A stretch of 9,680 nt of DNA from Bacteroidales bacterium (GCA_017428285.1 JAFRRE010000177.1:1-9680); one strand, 5' to 3'; positions 1 through 6,890 are shown, counted from the stretch's first letter. The notes: generated by a model not told the origin, from the letters alone. A program made the numbers and translations.

Positions 1-1475
1 CCGCCATGAGCATCGCCGACTGCCGCCAGTGGATGGAGACCATCGACAATCCCCTTGCCGAGGACATCAAGTACGCTACCATCGAAAGGTTGGCCGCCTT
101 GGAAGAAATCGGTCTCGGCTACCTCACCCTCGACCGCGCCATCGGCACGCTCTCGGGTGGCGAGGCGCAACGCTGCAAAATTGCCAAATACATCAACTCA
201 CCCCTTTCCGACGTGATGTACATCCTGGATGAGCCTAGTGTCGGCCTGCATAACCACGACATCCTGCTCATGCAGAAGTCGGTACAGAAGCTGAAAAACC
301 ACGGCAACACCGTCATACTCGTCGAGCACCACAAGGACATGATCAAAATCGCCGACCACATCATCGACATGGGTCCTGGCGCAGGCATGAAAGGCGGCGA
401 AATCGTATTCGAAGGGAGCTACGAAGAGTTGCTTCATAGCCAAACTCTCACAGGCACCTCACTCAGCGCAACCAGTTCCATTAAGGAACAAGTTCGCCTT
501 CCCAAGTCGTTTTTCCATTTGGAGAACGCCACACTGCACAATATCAAAGACTTGAGCGTTGACTTGCCATTGGGTGTGATGTGCGGTATCGCGGGCGTAG
601 CTGGTTCTGGAAAGAGTTCGCTGATGGAGTGTTTTCGCAAGGCCTATCCGCAACCCGAGGACATCGTCTACATCAGCCAGAAGAACATCGGCATCAGCCT
701 ACGCTCCACCCCTGCCACCTATCTCGATGTGGCCGACAACATCCGAAAACTCTTTGCCAAGGTTAACAAAACCAAAGCCGACCTGTTCTCTTTCAACGGC
801 AAGGGCGGCTGTCCTGTCTGCCAAGGCAAAGGCGTCATCGTCAGCGACATGGCCTTCATGGATGCCATCGAGACCACCTGCGAGGCGTGTGGCGGACTGC
901 GTTACAGCAACGAAGTCTTATCTTATAAGGTCAACGAGATGAACATCGCCGAGGTGATGGACATGACCGCCAACAAAGCCTCCGAGATGTTTGCGGGCAC
1001 CGTCATCGCTGAGAAACTGGAGCCTTTGCGCAAGGTCGGTTTGGGCTATCTGCATCTGAACCAGTCGCTCTCGACCCTCTCGGGCGGCGAGCTACAGCGC
1101 ATCAAATTGGCTTCATATCTTGTTGAATTGTTGAATGTTGAATCGTTGAACTGTTGTCGCGACAACCCAACAATTAAACAATTAAACAAATCAACAATTA
1201 AACAACCCAAAATCTTCATCATGGACGAGCCTTCCGACGGTCTGCACCTCAACGACATCAAGCGCATTCTCGACCTGTTCGACAACATGGTCGAAGCGGG
1301 CAACACCATCTTCCTCATCGAGCACAACCTGGAGATGCTGAAGCAGTGCGACTACTTGATAGAACTCGGTCCTGGCGGCGGTGCCATGGGCGGCAAGGTC
1401 ATTTTCACGGGCACGCCCAAGCAAATGTTGGATTGTAAAGAGTCCGTCACTGCACCTTATATGACGGTTCTTTAA
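1..1475 (+). CDS. UvrA-family double ABC ATPase (excinuclease ABC subunit A-like), 5' end missing
   Basis: This is the C-terminal part of a UvrA-type ATPase. The frame is open to the left edge, so the true start lies outside the window and the ATG at 6 is internal. Numbering from that ATG, the visible parts are: ABC signature LSGGEAQR (about 50-56), Walker B YILDEP with GLH (72-82), switch His 108, second Walker A GVAGSGKSS (197-205), a zinc-binding pair of CxxC motifs (C269/C272 and C292/C295), second signature LSGGELQR (358-365), Walker B IFIMDEP with GLH (403-414) and His 440. UvrA proteins bind damaged DNA as dimers in nucleotide excision repair. The segment between the second Walker A and the zinc motif is short compared with classical UvrA, so this may be one of the short UvrA paralogues rather than the housekeeping protein. 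About 20 extra residues (roughly 372-401) before the second Walker B are encoded by a repeat element. The family call is secure; the paralogue type is inferred. Confidence 0.9.
   Translation, partial: AMSIADCRQWMETIDNPLAEDIKYATIERLAALEEIGLGYLTLDRAIGTLSGGEAQRCKIAKYINSPLSDVMYILDEPSVGLHNHDILLMQKSVQKLKNHGNTVILVEHHKDMIKIADHIIDMGPGAGMKGGEIVFEGSYEELLHSQTLTGTSLSATSSIKEQVRLPKSFFHLENATLHNIKDLSVDLPLGVMCGIAGVAGSGKSSLMECFRKAYPQPEDIVYISQKNIGISLRSTPATYLDVADNIRKLFAKVNKTKADLFSFNGKGGCPVCQGKGVIVSDMAFMDAIETTCEACGGLRYSNEVLSYKVNEMNIAEVMDMTANKASEMFAGTVIAEKLEPLRKVGLGYLHLNQSLSTLSGGELQRIKLASYLVELLNVESLNCCRDNPTIKQLNKSTIKQPKIFIMDEPSDGLHLNDIKRILDLFDNMVEAGNTIFLIEHNLEMLKQCDYLIELGPGGGAMGGKVIFTGTPKQMLDCKESVTAPYMTVL
1120..1205. 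repeat. Inverted pair of octamer arrays around a palindrome, in frame inside the uvrA-like gene
   Basis: The left arm has units TTGTTGAA (1120, 1128), TGTTGAA (1136) and TCGTTGAA (1143). The centre is a perfect 14-base palindrome, GTTGTCGCGACAAC, at 1153-1166. The right arm has five exact 8-base steps beginning at 1166, 1174, 1182, 1190 and 1198, mostly TTAAACAA, which on the minus strand is TTGTTTAA. The arms are therefore opposed arrays of nearly the same unit and could fold as an imperfect hairpin. The reading frame passes through without a stop, although TAA occurs repeatedly in another frame. It encodes Leu/Asn/Lys/Gln-rich sequence where other UvrA proteins have only a short link. Whether it is mobile is unknown. 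Confidence 0.75.
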
Positions 1476-1859
1476 GCCATAGATCCCATGCCTTTGCCCA
1501 CCTACCTCCACGGGGATGACATATCTTTGAGGCCTGCGGTGGTAATCGAAAATACAGCATAAAACGACTATTCTTCACCCCAACCCCTCATAGCGGACGG
1601 CCACGATCCGCTATCCCTGACACGAAACGACTACAAGAAGAAAACGCTATTTAAAGTGTCTCCCAACAGCGTGAGGGATGGTGGATGCCTCTCCGCCATG
1701 AAGGCAAAAAGAACGGTAGTAGTCCGTTGAAGGTTGGATTGGAATGACATGCTTTATGAAACCTGCGGAAGTCCAACATGACATGGCTTAAAGTGACTGT
1801 TAAGACCTGCAATAGCATTTTTTTCTCCAAAACAGGAACCATAGTATTCCAAAAAAGTG
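1476..1859. other. Gene-poor block with small repeats and degraded-coding look
   Basis: No intact gene is supported here. The plus frame starting at ATG 1488 reads protein-like sequence interrupted by TAA at 1560 and TGA at 1728, with 55 open codons between them, so it may be a decayed coding segment or interspersed repeat. Small structures include a 7-base inverted repeat TAGCGGA/TCCGCTA (1591-1597 with 1607-1613, 9-base loop, no T-run after it), a 9-base direct repeat AAACGACTA at 1562-1570 and 1625-1633, and a 5-base inverted repeat AACGG/CCGTT (1712-1716 with 1724-1728). I see no clear terminator for the uvrA-like gene. The block is less AT-rich than the short leaders elsewhere in the window. 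Confidence 0.45.
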
Positions 1860-1867
1860 TATTTTTG
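1860..1867 (+). promoter_or_regulatory. Bacteroidota-type -7 box for the four-gene cluster
   Basis: TATTTTTG matches the Bacteroidota primary sigma factor -7 consensus TAnnTTTG and lies 36 bases before the ATG at 1904. I do not see a convincing TTTG-like -33 element at the expected spacing, so the promoter is probable rather than certain. Its position downstream of the ATG at 1778 is one reason for choosing 1904 as the start of the next gene. Confidence 0.55.
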
Positions 1868-1903
1868 CATCTTTCAACATTTTGCAAACTTATTTCTTTA
1901 CCA

Positions 1904-2398
1904 ATGAAAAGCATTTTCAAACGCGGATTGCTGCTTTTGGCCTTCTTATTTGGACTGGCCTTTCACTTGGCAGCGCAATCCACCCAGATGACCATCCATT
2001 TGAACGATGGCAACGAACGCACCTATTTTATGAATGAGAGTGACCGAGTCTATTTTGAAGACAATGAGACACTTGTAGTCGAAATTGCCGTCTATGGCAA
2101 AAATGTCCGTTCAGACCGGTTTAACCTTGCCGATATCCGCAAAATCACATGCCAGGAAACGGAAGGTGTTACAGAAACATCGAACGCTTCTGTATTCCTC
2201 TCCCCCAACCCTACTCATGATGCTTTTATGCTCCATAACCTCAATGGCAGACAATCTGTCAACATCTATGCCTTAGATGGACGATTGGTAAAATCGGCAG
2301 AAGTATCTGAAAACCAACTCATCGACATCTCCGATCTTCCTGTTGGGCTATATTTGGTCAAAACCGAGTCGCAAACCCTTAAAATGATCAAGCTATGA
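1904..2398 (+). CDS. Small secreted protein with T9SS type A C-terminal sorting domain
   Basis: A 164-residue protein with a signal peptide (Lys/Arg start, hydrophobic core about 8-22, likely cut after AAQ near 25). Residues about 27-85 form a small strand-rich module (MTIHLNDG..., ending LADIRKITC). Residues about 97-164 are a type IX secretion sorting domain, with the hallmarks SPNPTHDAF, NIYALDGRLVKS, IDISDLPVGLYLVK and a basic end KMIKL. Proteins with this domain cross the outer membrane through the Por system and are usually then anchored or released. The unusual point is that almost no cargo lies between signal peptide and sorting domain. I chose ATG 1904 because the signal peptide begins there and a -7 box lies just upstream; the open frame back to ATG 1778 is probably leader. 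The stop overlaps the next start by 4 bases (ATGA). The cargo's function is unknown. Confidence 0.85.
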   Translation: MKSIFKRGLLLLAFLFGLAFHLAAQSTQMTIHLNDGNERTYFMNESDRVYFEDNETLVVEIAVYGKNVRSDRFNLADIRKITCQETEGVTETSNASVFLSPNPTHDAFMLHNLNGRQSVNIYALDGRLVKSAEVSENQLIDISDLPVGLYLVKTESQTLKMIKL

Positions 2399-4809
2399 GA
2401 AAGACCTTATTTATTATGGCCTTCCTGCTTGGTTGTATAGGCCTCAATGCGCAGAACTACCACATGAAAGTCTTCAATACAGCCTTCATGCTTTATGATA
2501 AGGATGTGAACACTATTGAAGGATTTCGTTTTAATGGCGAGCACATGTTCATTAACGATGATAATGGAGGTAGTACACTGAATATCAGAGATATTGACAG
2601 CATCATTTTTAGGCAAGAGTTACCACACCCGGGCGACACGGTTTACATCACCTACAACGGCAATTCCGTCTCGGTCGACAATCCTTTTTCCGATGTCGGT
2701 GTGTATATTAATGTAAATGGAACTAATGTCGATGTACAATCCTATCGAGAAGATGTACCGTATGTCGTTTCAGGATATTCTGAAAACGGGCGATTAGTCT
2801 ATTTTAGTGCAGCTCCTTTCCATCTCATTCTTGACAATTTATCGCTATCCAACTCTTCCACTGCAGTTATTGGCATGGGCATCATTGTCCCCGTAACACT
2901 TTCGCTCAGAGGTACTTCAACACTTGCCGACGGAGCTAACGGTAGTCAAACGGCAGCAGTGGATATTCCTGGCGACCTCACCATAAATGGTCCCGGAACC
3001 CTTCAAATCACAGGCAACGCCAAACACGGCATGAATGTTGAAGGCACTTTGACCGTCAACTCTGGCACTATTCGCATCCTTGACACCGACAGCGACGGCA
3101 TCCACGGCAGTAGTGACCTAATTTGGAATGGTGGCACACTCGACATCGTTTCGGCTGGTTCCGACGGCCTCGACTTCTCGGGCACCGTCACCATCAACGA
3201 AGGCATCCTCACCATCCACACAACTACGGAAAGCCAAAGATGCATCAAGGTAACCAATGCCTTCACCATGATGGGTGGAATACTCCACCTCTATGTCACG
3301 GGTAACGACTGTAAGGGCATCAAGGGTGACGCGGATATTCTGCTTAATGACGGCTTCATCACTATTGACGTGACCGGCGTAGGGTCCCATGGCATCTCAT
3401 CCGACACCGATGTCAGCATTGGTGACAATGCCGACATCACCATTGTTTCCTCTTCCGAGGACGGCAAATGCATCAAGAGCGACGGCACTATCCACATCAA
3501 CGGAGGCTCTTTGGACCTCACCCATTCAGGAGACATCTCAAAGGGAATCACGGCCACGGGGGATATCACTATCACAGACGGCAGCATCGGCATTACTGCC
3601 TCGGGAAGCACGGTTCTGGAAATTGTTAACGGACAAAACGTGCCCGCCTACTGCACCGCCATCAAGAGCGATGCCGACATCAACATCTCGAGTGGCATCT
3701 TCATCATCTCGCTGCCCACCAACAACCACGGCGGCAAGGCCATCAGCGCCGACGGCAACCTGACCATCAGTGGTGGCGAGTTTACCATCAACACCCAAGG
3801 CAATGGCGCTTCTTACACCGTCAGCGGTAGCACCAAGGATGCATACACCTCATCGTGTCTGAAATGCGATGGCAACATGCAAATCTTGGCCGGCAACCTC
3901 GCCCTCAGTAGTTCGGGCACGGGCGGCAAGGGCATCAATGTCGGTGGTACTTTGATCATTGGACAGGAAGGTGCCAACAATGATGACCTCAATCTCATCG
4001 TCACCACTTCAGGAGAGCGCATCACCGTCACTTCGGGCGGCGGTGGTCCCTGGGGTGGCGGCGACTATGCCAACCCGAAAGGCGTCAAAGCCCAAGGCAA
4101 CCTGACCATCAACAGCGGCAACATTACCGTGCATTGCACCCAGACGCAAAACGAAGGCGGCGAGTGCATCGAGAGCAAGGCCACGCTGACCATCAACGGA
4201 GGCAACATCGAGGCTTATTCCGTGAAAGACGACGCTGTGAACGCAGCCCAAAACCTCACTATCAACGGAGGCATCTACTACGCCCACAGTGATGCCAACG
4301 ATGGTACCGACTCCAACGGCACAATGGTCATCAACGGCGGCCTCAACATCTCCAATGGTGCCCGCCAACCTGAAGAAGGTTTTGACTGCGACAACAATCA
4401 GTTCAGAATTACCGGCAGCACTTCCATTGGTACAGGCGGCGGCACCAGTAATCCCACACAAAATGTCTGCACCCAGCCTTCGCTGAAAATCAATACACAA
4501 GCTGGCTATGCCATTCAAGTCCTCAAGTCGGACGGCACGGTCATCTGTACCTATCAATGCCCTCAGTTTACTGGTGGTGGAGGCGGTTGGCCAGGTCCCG
4601 GTGGTGGTAGCGGAATGGTCATGCTTTTCACCGACCCACAGCTCCAAACAGGTCAAAGCTACACTGTGAAATACAACGGTACCATCAGTGGCGGCACCAA
4701 CTGGAATGGCTATTACACGGGTAATGTCACCTACTCGGGAGGTCAAAGCGTCAATGTGAATGTCAATTCGATGGTGACCACGGTGAGTGCAGGAGGTGGA
4801 GGATGGTAA
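2395..4809 (+). CDS. Secreted Cthe_2159/DUF4353-type beta-helix carbohydrate-binding protein
   Basis: An 804-residue protein with signal peptide (1-20, ending LNAQ). Residues about 22-73 resemble the small module of the preceding gene product (MKVFN..., ending IRDIDSIIF). Residues about 180-665 hold some 15 turns of a parallel beta-helix, about 21-25 residues each, with a recurring pattern of DGI/KGI/CIK, then LTINGG, then a strand ending in hydrophobic and Thr/Ser residues. Examples are 232-254, 355-376 and 598-620. The end (about 695-804) is a strand-rich domain with Gly-rich stretches at 556-566 and 736-750 and the family-like phrases LFTDPQLQTGQSYTV and YYTGNVTYSGGQSV. Members of this family bind polysaccharides such as pectin or cellulose with calcium; the ligand here is unknown. 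No T9SS sorting domain is seen at its own C-terminus. It overlaps the upstream gene by 4 bases and the downstream gene by 7. Confidence 0.85.
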   Translation: MRKTLFIMAFLLGCIGLNAQNYHMKVFNTAFMLYDKDVNTIEGFRFNGEHMFINDDNGGSTLNIRDIDSIIFRQELPHPGDTVYITYNGNSVSVDNPFSDVGVYINVNGTNVDVQSYREDVPYVVSGYSENGRLVYFSAAPFHLILDNLSLSNSSTAVIGMGIIVPVTLSLRGTSTLADGANGSQTAAVDIPGDLTINGPGTLQITGNAKHGMNVEGTLTVNSGTIRILDTDSDGIHGSSDLIWNGGTLDIVSAGSDGLDFSGTVTINEGILTIHTTTESQRCIKVTNAFTMMGGILHLYVTGNDCKGIKGDADILLNDGFITIDVTGVGSHGISSDTDVSIGDNADITIVSSSEDGKCIKSDGTIHINGGSLDLTHSGDISKGITATGDITITDGSIGITASGSTVLEIVNGQNVPAYCTAIKSDADINISSGIFIISLPTNNHGGKAISADGNLTISGGEFTINTQGNGASYTVSGSTKDAYTSSCLKCDGNMQILAGNLALSSSGTGGKGINVGGTLIIGQEGANNDDLNLIVTTSGERITVTSGGGGPWGGGDYANPKGVKAQGNLTINSGNITVHCTQTQNEGGECIESKATLTINGGNIEAYSVKDDAVNAAQNLTINGGIYYAHSDANDGTDSNGTMVINGGLNISNGARQPEEGFDCDNNQFRITGSTSIGTGGGTSNPTQNVCTQPSLKINTQAGYAIQVLKSDGTVICTYQCPQFTGGGGGWPGPGGGSGMVMLFTDPQLQTGQSYTVKYNGTISGGTNWNGYYTGNVTYSGGQSVNVNVNSMVTTVSAGGGGW
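4791..4802 (+). promoter_or_regulatory. Shine-Dalgarno-like AGGAGG embedded in Gly codons
   Basis: AGGAGG at 4791-4796 lies 6 bases before the HD-gene ATG at 4803, and GGAGG occurs again directly before that ATG. These same bases encode the C-terminal Gly-rich tail of the beta-helix protein. Strong Shine-Dalgarno sequences are unusual in Bacteroidota and none is seen before the other starts in this window. It supports 4803 as the start, although Gly-codon composition alone could produce it. Confidence 0.4.
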
Positions 4810-5432
4810 ATCCCACTATCATAGCATACATCAAGCAAGAAATCCTCCCCCGCTACGACCATTTCGATACTGCCCATCAGCGCAATCATGCCGATGAGGT
4901 CATCGAAAGGAGTTTGACCTTGGCCAAACATTACGATGTGGACGAGAACATGGTCTACGCCATCGCCGCATACCACGATACAGGGCTTTGCGAGGGGCGC
5001 GACACCCATCATCTCGTTTCAGGGCGCATTATCCGAGAGGACAAGAAATTACGCGACTGGTTCGATGAAAACCAAATCGAAACCATGGCTCAGGCCGCTG
5101 AGGATCATCGCGCCTCAAGCGGTCACGAGCCACGCAGCATCTATGGCAAAATCGTGGCCGAGGCCGACCGGCTCATCACACCCGAAAAAGTCATCCGCCG
5201 CACCATTCAGTTCACTCAAGACCACTTTCCCGACTACGACAAGGAGCAACAATACCAACGTTTTCGTGAACATCTTTTGGAAAAGTATTCCGACACGGGC
5301 TACCTTCGCCTTTGGATCCCCGAATCGGACAATGCCACACGATTGGAGGAATTGCGAATAATTATTCGTGATGAAGAAAAGATGCGCAAAGCATTCGATC
5401 AAACCTTTGAGATAATCAAGACCAATGAATGA
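4803..5432 (+). CDS. HD-domain phosphohydrolase-like protein
   Basis: A 209-residue cytosolic protein with no signal peptide or membrane segment. The HD-superfamily metal ligands can be followed in order: His29 (RNHADEVI), His58-Asp59 (AAYHDTGL), His69/His70 (DTHHLV), His102 (EDHRAS) and Asp122 (EADRL). This pattern is typical of small metal-dependent HD phosphohydrolases that act on nucleotides or related phosphate esters; the substrate cannot be told from sequence. The C-terminal third is charged and probably helical. The start at 4803 overlaps the end of the beta-helix gene by 7 bases and follows an AGGAGG. The stop overlaps the Fur-family start by 8 bases. This tight packing suggests co-translation with both neighbours. 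The domain call is firm; the biological role is not known. Confidence 0.85.
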   Translation: MVNPTIIAYIKQEILPRYDHFDTAHQRNHADEVIERSLTLAKHYDVDENMVYAIAAYHDTGLCEGRDTHHLVSGRIIREDKKLRDWFDENQIETMAQAAEDHRASSGHEPRSIYGKIVAEADRLITPEKVIRRTIQFTQDHFPDYDKEQQYQRFREHLLEKYSDTGYLRLWIPESDNATRLEELRIIIRDEEKMRKAFDQTFEIIKTNE

Positions 5433-5838
5433 ATCCGACCTTACCTTATTGATGAAAGAACACGGCATCAAGCCTACCGCCAATCGTATCATCGTGGCCA
5501 AGGCTTTGTCCAAGGGAAACCGGCCCCTCTCAATGACAGAGCTAGAAGACCGCATCGGCAGCATCGACAAATCGGGCATTTTCCGCAGTTTGACGCTCTT
5601 CAAGGAGCATCACCTCGTCCATGTGCTTGAAGACGGTGATGGCGTGCGCTATGAACTCTGCCACAGCCACGACCATGCGGTTGACAACGACATGCATATT
5701 CACTTCCACTGCGAACATTGCGGCGAGACCATTTGTCTCGAAGACCTTGCCATTCCTGAGGTTCAGTTGCCCCAAGGTTATCTGATGCATAGTGCCAATT
5801 TTGTCCTCAAAGGCATCTGTCCAAAATGTCAAAAATGA
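5425..5838 (+). CDS. Fur-family metal-responsive transcriptional regulator
   Basis: A 137-residue protein with the two-part layout of the Fur/Zur/PerR family. The N-terminal winged helix (about 1-75) includes GIKPTANRIIVAKAL and a recognition-helix region around SGIFRSLTLFKEHHLV. The C-terminal dimerisation and metal domain has the structural zinc motifs CEHC (C96, C99) and CPKC (C132, C135). Between them is a His/Asp-rich stretch, with His80, 82, 84, 91, 93 and 95 available for metal sensing. These proteins are homodimers that usually repress iron, zinc or peroxide genes when loaded with metal; which metal this one senses cannot be decided here. It is the last gene of the overlapping cluster (8-base overlap with the HD gene). 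No obvious Fur-box-like palindrome was found near the cluster promoter. Confidence 0.9.
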   Translation: MNESDLTLLMKEHGIKPTANRIIVAKALSKGNRPLSMTELEDRIGSIDKSGIFRSLTLFKEHHLVHVLEDGDGVRYELCHSHDHAVDNDMHIHFHCEHCGETICLEDLAIPEVQLPQGYLMHSANFVLKGICPKCQK

Positions 5839-5890
5839 CTCAGTTAGTACAATTTTCCACTGCAATTTCGCTTTGAAACCAGATATTTTG

Positions 5891-5898
5891 TATTTTTG
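5891..5898 (+). promoter_or_regulatory. Bacteroidota-type -7 box for the 290-aa secreted protein gene
   Basis: TATTTTTG fits the TAnnTTTG consensus and lies 23 bases before the ATG at 5922. A TTTG at 5872-5875 is a possible -33 element but its 15-base spacing is shorter than usual. The same TATTTTTGC string stands before the gene at 1904. Confidence 0.55.
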
Positions 5899-5921
5899 CG
5901 TCAAATTTAACACCTATCAAT

Positions 5922-6794
5922 ATGAAAAGAGTATTATTTAGCATTATGTTTTTATGCTTCTGCGGCCTTGTTATGGCTCAAGAGGCAAACGAGACCAGTT
6001 TTAAGATGGCTATAGGCGACACCGTTGTCTGGAAGCCTTTCGAGAACTGCGACAACAACGGCTTCAACATTAACGGACCTAAAATCATCAGCTTCAAGGC
6101 TGTCCAGTATGGCGACCGCATTCAGGTTGTCGCAAAAAACGTAGGCAAGAGCAGTATCGTTGCCACTTGCAATGACAACAATGCTGAAGCCATAGCCAAA
6201 TTCACCGTTTTTGATCCGAACGAAGTCCCTGTTGTGGTTGAGAAACCAGTGAAACCTGCCACGCAGACCTTTACGGGCGTCTATAAGTTCAATCCTCCCA
6301 CCGACAATTTCTTCATCACCATCAACGATATGGGCAGTAATGTAAAAGAAACCTACATGAAGCACGGTAATGATGAGGCGCACAACGACGGTGTTGGCCT
6401 CGACCGTTTCTGGAACGTGAAGACCGGCATGAATTGGTATTATTGTCCAGAAGCACAAGGTTGGACCGATGATGTGAAATGGGAGTTTGACGCCTTTGGA
6501 GCCAGCTTCCCCATCCTTAATTCCTTCGAGGAAGAAGTGGTTAACAAAAGCAATCTTTCCAACTACTATGTCGGCATGGAAAAGGTACTCAACATCAACT
6601 GCTGGCACTTCTTTGTCGACTTCGAGGATGAAGACATGGTCATCCAATACTGGGTCGACCCCGCCAACGGCTGCACGCTGAAACGTCAAATGAACGCTAA
6701 TCCTGCAAAGGTGGTCACCGTTTACGACCTCAAGTACACGAAACTGTATTTCGGCCCCAGCTTCAAAAAGGGGCTGCATGACACAAGAAGATAA
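5922..6794 (+). CDS. Secreted protein of unknown function with Ig-like N-terminal domain
   Basis: A 290-residue protein that I do not recognise as a named family. It begins with a signal peptide (1-19/20, core IMFLCFCGLVMA), so it should be exported to the periplasm or beyond. Residues about 27-98 look like a small beta-sandwich of the bacterial Ig-like type (FKMAIGDTVVWKP..., RIQVVAKNVGKSSIVAT, AKFTVFD). A Pro/Val/Lys-rich linker follows (about 99-115). Residues 118-290 form a second domain rich in Trp, Tyr, Phe, Asp and Asn, with strand-like segments such as DMVIQYWVDPANGCTLKRQ that recall lipoprotein-sorting or DUF4412-like folds; that is only a resemblance. No T9SS sorting domain is visible at the C-terminus, which ends in a short basic tail. 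It has its own -7 box and lies 83 bases after the Fur-family gene, so it is probably transcribed separately. Confidence 0.75.
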   Translation: MKRVLFSIMFLCFCGLVMAQEANETSFKMAIGDTVVWKPFENCDNNGFNINGPKIISFKAVQYGDRIQVVAKNVGKSSIVATCNDNNAEAIAKFTVFDPNEVPVVVEKPVKPATQTFTGVYKFNPPTDNFFITINDMGSNVKETYMKHGNDEAHNDGVGLDRFWNVKTGMNWYYCPEAQGWTDDVKWEFDAFGASFPILNSFEEEVVNKSNLSNYYVGMEKVLNINCWHFFVDFEDEDMVIQYWVDPANGCTLKRQMNANPAKVVTVYDLKYTKLYFGPSFKKGLHDTRR

Positions 6795-6795
6795 G

Positions 6796-6881
6796 TCAGA
6801 AGTTAGAAGTTGACAGTAAGCAGTTAAGAGTTGGTAGTTACGAATCATTGAATTTTGAATCTTTAAATATTAAATCTTAAA
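6796..6881 (+). repeat. Array of 12 degenerate 7-8 base units before gcvT
   Basis: Directly after the stop of the secreted-protein gene, 86 bases parse without gaps into 12 units that each begin with T and end with A-purine. Ten are 7 bases and two are 8. The first six end in AG (for example TTAGAAG at 6803, TTAAGAG at 6824). The last six end in AA (TCATTGAA at 6845, TTTTGAA at 6853, TATTAAA at 6868). The AA-type units resemble those in the left arm of the repeat inside the uvrA-like gene. The array fills almost the whole intergenic space, so the gcvT promoter, if local, must lie within it. I see no recognisable glycine riboswitch. Confidence 0.65.
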
Positions 6882-6890
6882 TACCCTACA

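Noticed and set aside
1120..1205. CRISPR-like array or insertion-sequence end
   Set aside because: Units are 8 bases without spacers; there is no transposase and no clear target duplication.
1778..1903. Upstream ATG giving a 206-aa version of the T9SS protein
   Set aside because: The added 42 residues precede a good signal peptide at 1904 and the -7 box lies inside them.
1651..1920. Minus-strand open frame of 89 aa in the gene-poor block
   Set aside because: Its start overlaps the leader and start of the T9SS gene and the sequence shows no domain; composition is not convincingly coding.
4009..4746. Minus-strand open frame (245 aa) opposite the beta-helix repeats
   Set aside because: Val/Ala/Asp-rich antisense of Gly/Thr/Asn repeat codons; a shadow of the real gene.
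4485..4806. T9SS sorting domain at the C-terminus of the beta-helix protein
   Set aside because: The end lacks the PNP, YxxxG and GxYxxK pattern; it looks like the family's own strand-rich terminal domain.
5952..6848. Long minus-strand open frame (298 aa) opposite the secreted-protein gene
   Set aside because: It mirrors the plus-strand gene, which has a signal peptide, a -7 box and coherent domains; the minus translation shows no family features.
6796..6890. Glycine riboswitch before gcvT
   Set aside because: The leader is a degenerate heptamer array; no glycine-aptamer-like conserved core or paired stems are visible.
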